Positions 1-11,100 of a DNA stretch of 64,000 nucleotides are shown here, piece by piece (the stretch's first letter is position 1; every line of letters begins with the position of its first letter). The stretch is from Yarrowia lipolytica. Taxonomy: Eukaryota > Ascomycota > Dipodascomycetes > Dipodascales. The notes under the pieces are model-generated. The model ran no database searches, was not told the DNA's origin, and saw only the letters and a program-made list of their open reading frames with translations. The translations under genes were made by a program, and so were the position numbers. The stretch covers positions 496,001 to 560,000 of the forward strand of contig NC_090772.1 in assembly GCF_001761485.1 (NCBI RefSeq). Direction: 5' to 3'.

Positions 1-205
1 GTCTCAAAAATGTGGTGGAAACGATGAAATTTACATTCAATCAAGTCAATAAGCAGAAATTGAGACAATCCCAACCGATTATCCCTTAGTACTTGCCACA
101 CAGAGATGTTATCTGAATGACACCCATGTCCCCCACCTCACCCCACGCTCACATATCAGCAGCACTATCAAAGGCTAAATATTTCACTTCTCCAAAACCA
201 CCATT

Positions 206-1096
206 ATGACCGAACCCGACCCTCCGCAATTGTACACAAAGCCGTCTGCAGACGAGCTGATCACTCTTCTCGAGAAGCATAGCCAAAATGTGATCCACAA
301 CTTTGAGAGCGGCGTGTCAAACGACCCCCATAATTTCTACCAGTGGCTCACGACATTATGTGCCTCTCCTCTGGCATGGATTGAAGACGAGGATCAGCGA
401 GACGAAATCTGGCAAAAAGCCGCTCAACGCATCGCCGAACGCTCCGGTCGAACTGCCAACCCCAAAATGCTGCGCAAAATCGAAATCGACACACTTCCCA
501 CCATTTCCCTGGTAGAGCCGCCTCTCACGGGCGACTTTCTCGGTCTAAAAACCTGGGGCTCGAGCTTCGTATTGTCTCAAATCTTCGTATCAACTCCTGA
601 TTTGCTGAAGGACACAGTCCTGGAGCTAGGATCCGGCACGGGGCTCTGTGGCATTGCTACATCTCTACTTGGTCACCCTACCATCGCTACTGATCTACCC
701 GAAATCGTTGGGAACCTCGAAACCAACTTTGTCGAAAACAAAATTGAAAACTTCAAGACCCGTACACTTGATTGGACTAACCCTGGTTCGTTCTTGGAGG
801 ACGAAACAACCCCAAACAAGTACACTACAGTTGTGCTGGCAGACCCAGTATACTCTGAGAACCACCCTCCGTGGATCAGAGACATGCTCGAGCAGTTTCT
901 GGACAGAAAGAGCGACTCTAGAGCTGTTATCTGTGTTCCTCTGCGACGCAAGTTCGATGAGGTGCGAGAACAGCTCTGGAAGCTGCTGGATGAAGCTGGT
1001 TTCATTAGAGTGAGAGGAGGAGAAGTCGACGACAAGGATGAATTTGGACATATGGTGTACACCTGGGGCGAGTGGAAGTGGAGGGATATTGTTTGA
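206..1096 (+). CDS. EFM2: Class I SAM-dependent protein-lysine methyltransferase, Efm2/Rrg1-like
   Basis: A 296-residue seven-beta-strand methyltransferase of the METTL21-like group (family 16). The AdoMet-binding motif I is visible as VLELGSGTGLCG near residue 140, and the family's acidic post-I/motif II region as LADPVYSENHPP near residue 212. The N-terminal block IAERSGRTANPKM and the LGLKTWGSS segment just before motif I are what I recall from fungal Rrg1/Efm2 proteins. Efm2 of budding yeast methylates translation elongation factor 2 on lysine; substrate identity here is inference. The start has a good context (accattATGacc), and the upstream 205 bases hold only promoter-like sequence. 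The protein is shorter than the roughly 420 residues of the budding yeast protein. It could be another member of the same methyltransferase group. Confidence 0.8.
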   Translation: MTEPDPPQLYTKPSADELITLLEKHSQNVIHNFESGVSNDPHNFYQWLTTLCASPLAWIEDEDQRDEIWQKAAQRIAERSGRTANPKMLRKIEIDTLPTISLVEPPLTGDFLGLKTWGSSFVLSQIFVSTPDLLKDTVLELGSGTGLCGIATSLLGHPTIATDLPEIVGNLETNFVENKIENFKTRTLDWTNPGSFLEDETTPNKYTTVVLADPVYSENHPPWIRDMLEQFLDRKSDSRAVICVPLRRKFDEVREQLWKLLDEAGFIRVRGGEVDDKDEFGHMVYTWGEWKWRDIV

Positions 1097-1766
1097 GTCC
1101 GAAGACTAGCGTTCTGGTACAGTATACTTGGGGTTTACACCCTCATGTAGACGTTGTAAATATAAGTACCGATTTCGGCGTAGGTGTCATTGATTTGGTA
1201 CAAGTGGAATGTACTGATTTCTGTAGTTGGGTGTAGGAGTGTACTTTTAGTGTATGTAAATGCTTACCAGATACATATTTATGAGACTTCATTTTAAATT
1301 GAATATTAAATCCAGGAAGTTGATTAAAATACCACTACAGCACATATGTACAGTACGAGTACTTGTATCTGAATGATCAGAATGTAGGACTTTCTACTGC
1401 TTGTGAGTCCTCATACACCTGTCACCAGTTTTAGCGCCCAAGGCTTGTATTCATTTTCAGTTTTTTCCTTTTTCTTTCTTTTTTTTTAATTCTAGGAAAA
1501 TACATTTCAGGGCATGTACATCAATTTAAACTTCGAGTCTGAAATACATAAATGATCCAATATTAGTACCGGTTGCTCTCGATAATATTGTTTAAAGTAG
1601 CCATCGTTAACGTCCAGGGCCAGAATAAGTGTTCAAACTTGTCCCATCTCCATATCACAACCGCTTCCTCGCCAAAATTGCCCTCTTCTATTTAAGATTT
1701 GATCACGTGACTTTTTCCTTCCTTTGCATTCAGATTAGAAAAACAAGGTTTAGCCGACACAATCCC
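1097..1766. other. Intergenic, no gene seen
   Basis: AT-rich 3' flank of the methyltransferase gene and 5' flank of the tRNA. It contains a pyrimidine/T run near 1459-1489 and GTAC words near 1350-1365, but no ORF with coding character on either strand. Confidence 0.6.
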
Positions 1767-1838
1767 GCCCTCTTAGCTCAGGGGTAGAGCGTTGCACTCG
1801 TAATGCAAAGGCCACTAGTTCAATTCTGGTAGTGGGCA
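1767..1838 (+). tRNA. tRNA-Thr (anticodon CGU), no intron
   Basis: A complete 72-nt cloverleaf can be folded by eye: acceptor GCCCUCU/AGUGGGC, D stem GCUC/GAGC, anticodon stem UUGCA/UGCAA around loop CUCGUAA (anticodon CGU, reads ACG), T stem ACUAG/CUGGU with loop UUCAAUU, discriminator A. The A box (tagctcaggggtagagc) and B box (gttcaattct) are internal, and a T8 run follows. The fifth acceptor pair is a U-U mismatch (1771/1833). The anticodon arm matches what I recall of yeast threonine tRNA(CGU). Confidence 0.95.
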
Positions 1839-1843
1839 AATTG

Positions 1844-1851
1844 TTTTTTTT
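1844..1851 (+). terminator. RNA polymerase III terminator of tRNA-Thr
   Basis: Run of eight T residues starting six bases after the tRNA 3' end, the usual Pol III stop signal. Confidence 0.9.
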
Positions 1852-1962
1852 CCCGCTCGTGTTAAGGCAGATATTGCAATGGCTGCGGACTCATTGTTTT
1901 TGGTGGCAGCATGCCTGGTTGATTTATTCCTGTGCTTCTTCTTGTGTTGTGTACGTACTCAA

Positions 1963-3183
1963 TTAACCTAGCATATCCTTCAGAGACTTTTCCTTCTTTC
2001 CAACTAGCACAATCTCTTCCTTCTCCGTTCCACTTCCATCAATTGTCTTGGCAATCCAGTCTCCCAGCCTCTCGTCTGTCACGAAAGCCGCTATTTTTCC
2101 TCCAATGTATTGAACTCCCTCGTTTTGCGCCACACTCTTAAGGTACTTGAACTGCTGCAGGTGCTCTGAATCGGCCTTGACGTCCTTCAGAATTCCTTTT
2201 TCCACGAAAAACTCGACTTCCACGTCCAGATCATCATTCTTGATCACGTGGGTAAACTTGGGAGTCTGTCCATATGCCCAGTGGTACGTCTTCATCTCCT
2301 CGGCGGTGTTGTATACCTTCTCGGGTAAGTCCGACTGCTGGATCACGTTGAGTTGCACAAAAGGCCCGCTTTCGTCCTCGAAATCAACTCCATACATGCC
2401 AGAGAAGCCCTTGATGACTGTTTCAATAAACAGATTCTTTTCCATACCAATATTAGTGACCGGTGACTTGACAGATGCCGTTCCGTTGCCCTCGATGACG
2501 CCCAGGTTCTCTCCCCGATGCAATAAGGCCTTCAGCACGTCAAGTTTCGAGTTCAACAGCATAGTTCCGTGGTGGTACGCCTTGTGTCTTTGAATCTTGT
2601 ATGCAGATCCAGATACCTTGTTGTCACTAATATCGACGATATCAAAGCGCGAATTCAGCTTCAGCTCGACATTGGGACCTCCCGGCGCATCTCCAACTGC
2701 ATTGACACTCTCCATAATCATTTTGGAGTGCTTCTCTCGCGAGAAATCCTCGTTACTCGTCATAAAACAGTAATTGACGTTTCCCAGATCGTGTACAACT
2801 GTTCCACCGCCGGATTTCCGCCGGATCATTGGAATCCGAAGACTCTCGAGCACAGGAATGTTGGCTTCTCGCCAGGGATTTTGATTTCGTCCGATTACCA
2901 CGCAGGGAGAGTTGACGTAGATGACTAATCGGTTGTTGGAAAGAGCGTCAGGATCGGGATTGGGTTCAGATTTCGGATCACGTGCAGGCATGTGGTCGTA
3001 CAGAAATTCCTCCAACGCGAGATTCAGAAATGGATCAGAAATGGCCGAAACGAAGATCTGAGGTCCTGGTTGGGATGCAATGGTCTCTAGGGTCACGGTC
3101 GAGTTGTAGCGATGCTGGTGTCGGTTTGTGTAACATATTTGAGGTCGTTTGATGGTTCTTAATGTCTGTATTCGTCGGATCAT
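1963..3183 (-). CDS. AIM22: Mitochondrial lipoate--protein ligase
   Basis: A 406-residue LplA-type ligase that attaches lipoate to the E2 subunits of 2-oxoacid dehydrogenases and to glycine-cleavage H protein in mitochondria. The signature lipoate/ATP-binding segment RRKSGGGTVVHDLGN is seen near residues 120-134, preceded by VVIGRNQNPWREAN, and followed by the catalytic-lysine region DNKVSGSAYKIQRHKAYHHG near residue 190. The first 30 residues are rich in Arg, Thr and His and lack acidic residues, consistent with a mitochondrial presequence. C-terminal sequence FTHVIKNDDLDVEVEFFVEK fits the accessory domain. It is transcribed divergently from POP4 with about 460 bases between the start codons, so the two may share a promoter. 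Budding yeast Aim22 is of similar length. Confidence 0.93.
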   Translation of the reverse strand: MIRRIQTLRTIKRPQICYTNRHQHRYNSTVTLETIASQPGPQIFVSAISDPFLNLALEEFLYDHMPARDPKSEPNPDPDALSNNRLVIYVNSPCVVIGRNQNPWREANIPVLESLRIPMIRRKSGGGTVVHDLGNVNYCFMTSNEDFSREKHSKMIMESVNAVGDAPGGPNVELKLNSRFDIVDISDNKVSGSAYKIQRHKAYHHGTMLLNSKLDVLKALLHRGENLGVIEGNGTASVKSPVTNIGMEKNLFIETVIKGFSGMYGVDFEDESGPFVQLNVIQQSDLPEKVYNTAEEMKTYHWAYGQTPKFTHVIKNDDLDVEVEFFVEKGILKDVKADSEHLQQFKYLKSVAQNEGVQYIGGKIAAFVTDERLGDWIAKTIDGSGTEKEEIVLVGKKEKSLKDMLG

Positions 3184-3647
3184 GATTTGATGAAGTTGGT
3201 GAACAACCGTGATGTTGAGTGGAGGTTATTTTGGTGGTGCAGATTTTATGTGGGAAGGTGGGGAAGAACAATTTGTGAGTAGAATTGACTAAAATACAAC
3301 AAAAATGTCATAATTGATGTTCTGATAGGAATTAATCCAGAATTTGCGCGCGTATCGTCCATTGGAATCAGTCATATGTGCGCAATACAAGACACAGAGG
3401 CATATCCTTCACAGATAATACTTGGTTTAGTTGGGAAAATTTGAGGTTCGTTGGATTTTTCCCTTTCAGGTTGGATATCGAGAAGATAAAATATTCATTT
3501 TACAGATAGTCTAGTATATATTCAAGTGATGCAATAATTTCACGCTTTTACCCTACAAAATATATCTCTGGATGGACACCTCCACAGTTCTATGATCTGA
3601 AGAATGCAATGCGAGCTAATTTCAAATATTTCTTTCTACCCATCACC
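3184..3647. promoter_or_regulatory. Divergent promoter region between AIM22 and POP4
   Basis: About 460 bases between two head-to-head start codons. AT-rich, with TATA-like words near 3520 (tagtatatattc); no ORF or RNA gene is apparent. Confidence 0.55.
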
Positions 3648-4505
3648 ATGAACATCAACAAGCAAAAACTGAGCATCGAGGAGGGGCTGCTGAAGCAAGC
3701 GGGATATCGGGGTAGTGAGATTGACGAGCTGATCTCGCAAAGATACTCCATGGGAGGAACACAGAAACCGATTTTGGTGTTGACGCCAAATGAGGGCCAA
3801 ACGGGAGTTGCAGAGGTATGGAAGGCGCCTCAGGAGATTGTCAAGACGCCGCGAACCAAAAAACAACGTCTGCTCAACGACCACAAACCACGGGTGGCCC
3901 TTTCGCAGTTTTTGAAGGACGCCAAAACTCATCAAAAGACAATCAAGGGTGTCATGGAGAGAATATACCGGTCCAAAAGCTGTGATACCACCGTGACAAA
4001 GAAGGAAATGGAGTCGTGGCGTCAACTGCCAAAGTACTCAACCTACACAAGACTCAACAAGCTCTGGAATGGGTACATTACTGACTTGCTGATGGTCAAG
4101 GAAGGAGACGACGACATCAACTCGGCCAAGAAGATGAACTACGCCCAGAAACTCACTTCGGCGGACTTCAACGGTGCCAAAATCACAGTTATTGAGGCCA
4201 GAAACCCCTCTATCGTCGGTTTGACTGGTATTGTGGCGTGGGAAGCGAAATCAAATTTCGTTATTGTGTGTGAGGGAGGAAAGTGCTTTGAGAAGATGGA
4301 TAGCCTGGAAGGAATGGAGCTGGATAACCCTGGTAAAGACACACAGGTAGGAGGACTCAAGATTGTGGACAAGTCTGGAACTCGGTTCATTGTGCATGTT
4401 GATGTGGGAGAAATGGAATTTGAGATTATCGGGTCTCGGTTCCTGTTTAGAACCGCAGACAGATCAGGTAAGAAGTTCAAGCCCAAGAATGTTGATCTTT
4501 TGTAG
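3648..4505 (+). CDS. POP4: RNase P / RNase MRP protein subunit Pop4 (Rpp29 family)
   Basis: The protein carries the Rpp29/Pop4 fold in its C-terminal half: ADFNGAKITVIEARNPSIVG, LTGIVAWEAKSNFVIVCEGG and the closing FEIIGSRFLFRTADRSGKKF, which make the Sm-like barrel that contacts the P/MRP RNA and other subunits. The N-terminal half (residues 60-150) is basic, with LNDHKPRVALSQFLKDAKTH and a LWNGYITDLL helix typical of eukaryotic Pop4. RNase P matures tRNA 5' ends, and MRP cuts pre-rRNA. I chose the ATG at 3648 (caccATGaac, 285 residues). An in-frame ATG at 3609 would add 13 residues with a poorer context. Length matches the family. Confidence 0.92.
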   Translation: MNINKQKLSIEEGLLKQAGYRGSEIDELISQRYSMGGTQKPILVLTPNEGQTGVAEVWKAPQEIVKTPRTKKQRLLNDHKPRVALSQFLKDAKTHQKTIKGVMERIYRSKSCDTTVTKKEMESWRQLPKYSTYTRLNKLWNGYITDLLMVKEGDDDINSAKKMNYAQKLTSADFNGAKITVIEARNPSIVGLTGIVAWEAKSNFVIVCEGGKCFEKMDSLEGMELDNPGKDTQVGGLKIVDKSGTRFIVHVDVGEMEFEIIGSRFLFRTADRSGKKFKPKNVDLL

Positions 4506-5836
4506 GTGGGAATGGGTAAATATGAAGAGATAATTAGCATGCATATAATACAAGTATATAAGATGACCCTACGGAACACGGAGGAAACAACAGAAGCATA
4601 GAAGTAGTGATGAAACAAATCTAACTAACCAGAATCTCGTATGCAACATAAATGTTTATCAATATTTCAGGGACCGCACCCAGACCCCTAGACCCCCCCC
4701 CCCCCCCCCACGTTAAGTTAGCTCAGTTCTGAAGAAATATCAATAGGTTGATATCTCATTTAATGATGGTTTTATCACGATATAAACTACTCAGAGTAAC
4801 TCACCACAACCTAGATATCTCTGTGGTACCGTTTTTGACACGATTCGACGCCATTTAAAATCCCTCCCTTCACATATCTCCTAATCTGGTCAGCTCCGAA
4901 TGCCATCCCTAGGGCGTCTAGTATAGTTGTGTTGCGCTTAGAATGGACAAGTTCTCCGGTTAGTCGCTGATAACGTCCACTTTTATCACGTGAGCCTTCT
5001 TGTAGTGGTATTTCTTGAAATTTTTTTGCCGTTCCCTGTTTTGTTAACCAACTCAAAGTAATCCCGGTATTACTTAGACTCTTAAACTAAAACCCAAACA
5101 GACCATACCCACACCCAAAATCAGACATGCAATTAAAACACACGCCTGGCACCTCTATCAGCCTCTTATCAACTGCTTATACCCACACACACGCGTCCAC
5201 GTGTATACGGCCCAACCAATATATCTAAGACATTAATCTCCGATAAGAGCTGTATCATACAGGCGTCATCGAAGTATAACCTTGGAGGTGCAAACAAGAC
5301 ACCGTAGACTGTATAGAACCCCCGTAGGAGAGAGTAAACAAAACAAGTCTGGAGAAGTTAAGAGGTTATTTTCGGATAGAACTACGTCCAACCCATTTGT
5401 AAGAATTACTCAATTGACCATATACCACGCGTACACTTACCACCGTCGTATTCTCTTATATAAACTACCTTATCGATGCTCCCGCTTCAGATTACATATT
5501 ACATTATACAGCCAAACAAGTATTGTACCGGTGCTTGTACTTGCTTGTACAGTGAAAGTGATACATGCAATTAACCAATCCATGACTCCCGTATGTGAGT
5601 GCCACACGCTCTAACTGCGTCCGGCAGCCTCAATTCACAATTCCATGCCATGTAGTATTATATGTATTGGTTATATAGTTACAACTGGGGGTTGCTATAC
5701 ATTCTAGTATGATCGCTACTCTAGTGGGTCGCTCAATGAGCTACTTCGTGCGCCGACGATCACTCAGGCACCGCACGAAAGCCTCCGAAGGGCGTGGGGT
5801 CGTGGCCAAATAAGGCACCACGGGTAGAGGATGCAC
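4506..5836. other. Intergenic, 1.3 kb, no confident gene
   Basis: It contains a 17-base C homopolymer (4693-4709) and many taca/tgta words near 5515-5570. An open minus-strand stretch of 81 codons at 4811-5056 has no recognised homology and could be chance or an old element remnant; I cannot place it. No RNA gene is visible. Confidence 0.5.
4693..4709 (+). repeat. Poly-C homopolymer (17 C)
   Basis: Uninterrupted run of 17 C residues preceded by short C-rich words (cacccagacccctaga). It lies about 190 bases past the POP4 stop codon. Confidence 0.9.
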
Positions 5837-6247
5837 TTACTTGCCAGCAAACGACTTTCGTCGGTTGGACTTGCGAATGGGGTCGTACTTGGCATCCCCG
5901 AGAGCCTCGTCGGAAAAGTCCGCCAGCGCCTCGTACGCCCGTCGGTTCACGGAGGCCTCTGTCACCAGAGGAGCGGGCGCTTGGGCGGTGGCACCCTTGG
6001 GGTTGGGGATCCGAGGCACGGGCGTGGCCTTGCCTCCCTCGAGACGGACGACCTCGGCGTAACTGAGCTTGCGCAGCCCCACGACTGCGTACTCGTCGTC
6101 GTCCTCCAGGGTTGTGACGACCCGCTGGTTGGGGTCCAGGGGGACCAGGCCGCCGTTGACTGTCGAGAGCTGCTCTGCCGTGTCACGCTGGCTGTTCTTG
6201 GATCCCGAAAGCCAGGAGTAGAAAGAAGAGGGCGACAGGTATGACAT
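5837..6247 (-). CDS. Small orphan protein, function unknown
   Basis: A 136-residue ORF with a clean ATG (gtcATGtca on the minus strand) and codon use like neighbouring genes. It has no signal peptide or membrane segment. An acidic centre (LEDDDEYAVVGL) is followed by RKLSYAEVVRLEGG, a Pro-Ala stretch and a basic C-terminus (IRKSNRRKSFAGK). I do not recognise a family. The stop codon overlaps a GTAAGT that resembles a splice donor, but no branch site or acceptor follows on the minus strand in the next few hundred bases, so I take the ORF as a single exon. Third-position bias makes it more credible than surrounding short ORFs. Confidence 0.6.
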   Translation of the reverse strand: MSYLSPSSFYSWLSGSKNSQRDTAEQLSTVNGGLVPLDPNQRVVTTLEDDDEYAVVGLRKLSYAEVVRLEGGKATPVPRIPNPKGATAQAPAPLVTEASVNRRAYEALADFSDEALGDAKYDPIRKSNRRKSFAGK

Positions 6248-6605
6248 TGTGGAGAGGTGGTGTAGTGAGTCTTGGAAAAATTACCTTGGTAGTGAGGCTG
6301 TAGTGATGTACCTCAGTGGTGATAAGGTATGTGTGAACGGTGTGGTGAACGGTGAGTACCTTAGTGGTGAAGTGACTTCAGAGACTCTGCGATTCTATGG
6401 ATGTGTTTCGTGCCGCAATTTATGTGGCAGCAATGCAAGTGGTAGGGCGGGAAGGACTCTACCGATAGTAATGTGGATGTGTTTGTGTCTGAGACTTTGT
6501 CTGTGTTTCTGTGTCTGGGCAGTGTGTGACTAGGTGGGATGGTGGCTAGTGGCTGGTTGGGAGCGTGTGTTTGGAAGCGTGTGGTGTCTTGTTTGGGGGG
6601 AGTCG

Positions 6606-6630
6606 TGTACAAGTGTACAAGTGTACAAGT
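6606..6630 (+). repeat. Short tandem repeat of gtacaagt
   Basis: Three adjacent copies of an 8-base unit (gtgtacaa/gtacaagt phase) seen directly. Confidence 0.8.
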
Positions 6631-7105
6631 TGTCAAAGTCGCGTAGCAAGATTTATTTATGGATGTGTGTGACGCGTATGCACGTTATCTCACAACAAGC
6701 CTTATCAACGCATTTAACTTTAAGATAGCTGGGGAAGACCAAAACAATCACACCGCAATGATTGAGGTATGAGGGATAAAAATATAGACCGGATAGAGAA
6801 AATGGGGAGGGAGAAACCCTCTATATATAACATTGTCCGCACAAATGCCTCCAGCCACGCCAACACCCCTCTGTGGCCCGCCCTTGGACCGCCGTTTGCC
6901 ACATGACTGCGGGAAATAAGCACCAATCATGGTTCCCATTTAACAACATTTGCACGGCCAAAGAGTGCCTAAAAGGGACACGCAAAGATGACATCAAATG
7001 ACCCTTACTTTATTAGCTCCCGGGAAATGTCCATACCAGAAAGCAATCAGAGATTGAACTAAATACCGCCACAACGGGACGAAAAGGCAGCCACGGCGCT
7101 CCGGT

Positions 7106-7300
7106 CACGTGTTCTGGATCACGTGGGGAGACATAATTGCTCATAAAGTCACGCCACACACACACAACCCCTCCGTATTCAGGGGGCTGGTCACATGTCT
7201 CCCTGTCCACGTCCACATGCCCTGCCCCACGTTACTCACTCATCCCCCTCGGTTGACGTCATCTTTGCTCTGCACGATTATGCACCTCGTGCGCCACGTG
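7106..7300. promoter_or_regulatory. Cluster of E-box and CRE palindromes
   Basis: Three CACGTG palindromes (7106-7111, 7120-7125, 7295-7300) and one TGACGTCA palindrome (7254-7261) within 195 bases. These are the classic sites of bHLH (Cbf1/Pho4/Ino2-4 type) and bZIP (ATF/CREB type) factors. They lie about 0.9-1.05 kb upstream of the orphan gene that starts at 6247. Binding is inference. Confidence 0.55.
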
Positions 7301-8104
7301 ATAAGGTGGGGTAGATGCGTTGATAAAAGCTAGGGCACGCATTTTTGCGGTATAAAATGGATTAAATAGGGGGAGAAATGGTAGATGTAGATGAATTTGC
7401 CACGCTGAAATGATAATGACAGAAAACACTCTGATGATCAAATTCAGTGTCACTAACGAAAATTACGTCATTCGCACTTGACCTATATTTCTACTACAGT
7501 ACATGCAGTAAGCTCGGAATAGCCATTAGTAGGAACTAATAGACAGGGCTAGTCCTTTATCTCACACTAGCTACAATAGTCATAGACCGGGTCAAGAGTG
7601 GATACCAAGGAACTGTTGGGAAACATGTTGAGAATGCAGTAGGACAGAACAGCGGGGTTATACCCTTTACCCTTTACACAGCGGACATACTCATGTAACA
7701 TTTAACATACCTCGGCATGACCGCGGAGTGGCAAACTAAGTGTGGTTGAGCATTGAAGACATGGAGGAGAACCTGGAATTTCTCTATCGGTTACATAATG
7801 CACCAGAAATCTATATGTCAGTTCTAGCGGCGAGGGAGGCTGTCTAGAGCAGACCATTCTGCTTCCCTCATCTCAACCATCATCCCAACTAAATCCCCAC
7901 CATAATTGTAACCTTAACTAATTAGAATTAATTAAATGTCAACTAAATACTAACTAAACGAATAGGTGGAATACATACAATATACAGTATTATGTAATTA
8001 CAAAATAATGAAAAATACATCTAATCAATTTATTCTATCTAATCATAATACATCTGATGCAATCAATTTAATTTGACATCACCAACAGGGTCGGATTTCC
8101 TCGT

Positions 8105-11100
8105 TCAGATGCTCTTCAGAACTCTCCCGAGCTCAGCCTTGACAATCAACGACTGCTCATGCTCCTCCGCCAATACCAGCACCTCTCTCACCTTCTCCTT
8201 ACTTGCATCACTCATCTTCGAGTTCAAAACAGCCTGCCCAAGTTTACACACCTCCACCTTGGTTTTGTCCAAATTAGTAGTCAGCAAACAAGTATCAGCA
8301 ACCAGGGTCCAAATCTCCAGGAACTGCTTCTCAAACCCAGCAGGCTTCTCCTGGCCGAAGAAACCAATAACAACGGAATACAGAGCCTGCGAAATACACA
8401 ACTTTGTCTTCCATGTAGGATCTACAGACTTCTTAGTGGCCAGCTTGTTCAGATTCTTGGGAGGAGTCAAAGCAAGCTGGATCCACTCGGAAACCTGAGA
8501 AAAGTAGGATGACAGGAAAGAAACGTCCTCGTCGGTGCTCTCAATCGACAGAGCTCTGATAGCAGTGCCCAGAATGGCGTTTCTTCTGTCCTCACTCTGG
8601 GATTTAAGGAGCTCCTCCTCATCATCAGAATCCATATCCACGTCTTCTAAGTCCGACTTGGAGAGGAGGTAAAGAGAACAAATGTCAGAGAAAATATCAA
8701 ACAGCTGCTTCGATGGGAAGTGGCCGAGATACCTAGACGCAGACTTGAGCGCAAGAATCTGGTACTCTCGGTTCTTTCGCTTGATTTCAGTGGTCACCAC
8801 CTTATCAACAACGGCATCGTGGAGGTTGAACTTGATGGCCAGAGAGACAAGAGCGTCAAACACAGCCTCTTTCCCAGTCCAGCTCTTACCCTGGCAAGCA
8901 GAGATCATCACCTCGAAGAGCTCATCATTCAGAACGTTTTTACCCACAGAATTGCAAGCATCTGCAATGGAAGTAGCAGCAATCTGTTTGATGTTCCACT
9001 GCTGAGAAGACAAATGGGGCGAAACCAGAGCGATAATCTCCTTAATGTGCAGAGAAATGGCCCCTTTGCCTCCAGTGTTGTTATTCCAAATGTTGGTAAA
9101 CACATCCTGGACAGCAGGATCTGAATCGTGTTTGCCTACAAATATGAGGGGCAACAAGGAGGCTGACAACGAGTCAAACTTGTCAGCGGCATGAGCAGCG
9201 ATCTCCTTCACTCCAATAGCAGCTGAGATTCGAGCTCGTTCAAGAGTACCTTTTTGGATTTCTCCAAAGTACAGGTTCTGCAACTCAGTAATGTAGCTCA
9301 GAACGGATTCGTCGTCCGCCAAACGACACAGGTAGCCACAGGCAGCAAGGTACGATCTGGACACAGTCTCGTTTCGATCGTAAATGCTGGGAATGGCTGA
9401 CTTGACGAGAAGTGGACCAGCGTAGGGTTTGAACAGCTGGGTCTTTCTAATAGTCAAGGTAACAATGATTCGCGAACCAGCAACCTTGGAGGGCAACCCA
9501 ACCGATTTTCTTATTGACAGAGTCAGCTTAGGAACAATCTTCTTCATCAGATCGGCGTCACAGAGGTCGATAATCTCCTCAATGGAGTCCATCATGGGGG
9601 AGTGACGCACAGCAGCCAGGCGCGACGAGTCAATGTCGTTGGCAGTCGTTCCATATTTGTCGGCGTTTAGAGCAATGTAGTTCATTGCCTGCGGTTCGAG
9701 GGTGGATAACAACTCTACAAACTCGGAGAGAAGATCTGGAATAAAAGGCTTCAGTCTAGAACCGCCCTTCTTGATCAGCTGAAGCAACACATCCAGAGAG
9801 AAATGCTGGACCTCTTCAGCTGACGATTGCAGACCGGAGTTTCCGAGCAGGAAAGGAATAATCTGGTCCAGCACCTGCTTTGCAGTAGCGTCTGAAATGG
9901 AGTCACTTTCCAGAGACCGAACAAGAGCAGTAGTCAGGCCACGTGTGAGACCAAGACCGGCAGTTCTAACACTCTCTTTGATATCGTCAACGACTCGGAA
10001 ACAAGCTGTCCATATTTCGGACAAATGATCGAGATACTGAGAGATGGGTCTACCCTGAAGTAGGTCCAAAAGAGCAGCCGAAGAAGCCTGTCGAACTCGC
10101 CACTCCTTGGAAGAAATGGAAGAGAGCAGCTCCTTGAGGATGCTCTCGAAATGGGAATTCACCGTCTTAGTGGAAGACTCGCCAATCAACATCTTCCAAA
10201 TGTTGGCCATGACTTGTCCAGTACTAGGATCAAACTTGTACCGGTACAATTTGGGAATGAGAGTGTTTCCAAGAGCAGGGTTGTCGGCCAGCTGCTGTTC
10301 GAGCGAAGCCTTGGCAAAGATGTTACCCAGACCAAACGCAATGCCCTTTCTGGAGGACCAGAGAGACGCGTGATTAGCCAGAGACATGAATCGGTACACG
10401 AGAGAGGGATCTCCGACTTCAGAAGCAAGCGAAAGAATATCCTTGTAAGTGGAAATCGATCCGTCGTTGGTATTGAGAACTCCAGGCTCGAAAAGTTCGG
10501 TTTCTTGATGCACCTTTTGGTTGTGAGACGACTTATCGGTGACGAATGAGGAGACAAGATTCTCAACCAGATCCTTCTGCAATCGAGAGTCTCCCTGCTC
10601 GAAAACAAGAGACAATCCTCGGGAAGCAGCCTCCTGGACAATGTCGTCTTTTTCAGGCAAAAATCGCATGAAAGCAAGCTGCAACTGAGGAAGAAGGGCA
10701 TGGATCATATGACCACAGTACTGGACCACAGAAAGAAGCCATATGGCGGTACTCTTCCGCAGAGAAGGCTTGGTCACCGTCTTTGCCATGTTGATCAGTC
10801 TGGTAGTCAGCTGGCTCACTCGCTCCTCTGCCAGGGAACTCACAGGCAGCTTATCTGCAATCTTCCACATCTTTCGCTTGACGAACTTAGTCTCCCACCC
10901 AGCAGCAAGCACACAAAGTGCCTCACCGGTGAAGAAGGCAAAATCCATCTGCTTTGACTCAATGGCAAAGATCTTATCAACATTGGACTCAAAATCAGGA
11001 CTGTCCAAGTTGAGATAAGCAAATGCAAGCACAGAATGCTCGGTGGGCTTGACCAGAGTCTTCTTTTTGACATCATCGAGACGGCTCCAGTTGTCGAGAG

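Larger units (their letters stand above)
6248..8104. other. Long intergenic region, 1.86 kb
   Basis: Upstream of the 136-residue orphan and downstream of ECM29. It holds a triple gtacaagt repeat (6606-6630), a cluster of CACGTG and TGACGTCA motifs (7106-7300), and a very AT-rich end (7900-8080). No ORF in it looks coding; it could hide a non-coding transcript. Confidence 0.5.

Noticed and set aside
4811-5056. 81-codon minus-strand open stretch as a gene or transposon remnant
   Set aside because: Sequence not recognised, no paired terminal repeats seen; evidence too thin to call.
5832-5842. GTAAGT overlapping the stop of the 136-residue orphan as a splice donor
   Set aside because: No CTAAC-AG acceptor was found downstream on the minus strand within several hundred bases.
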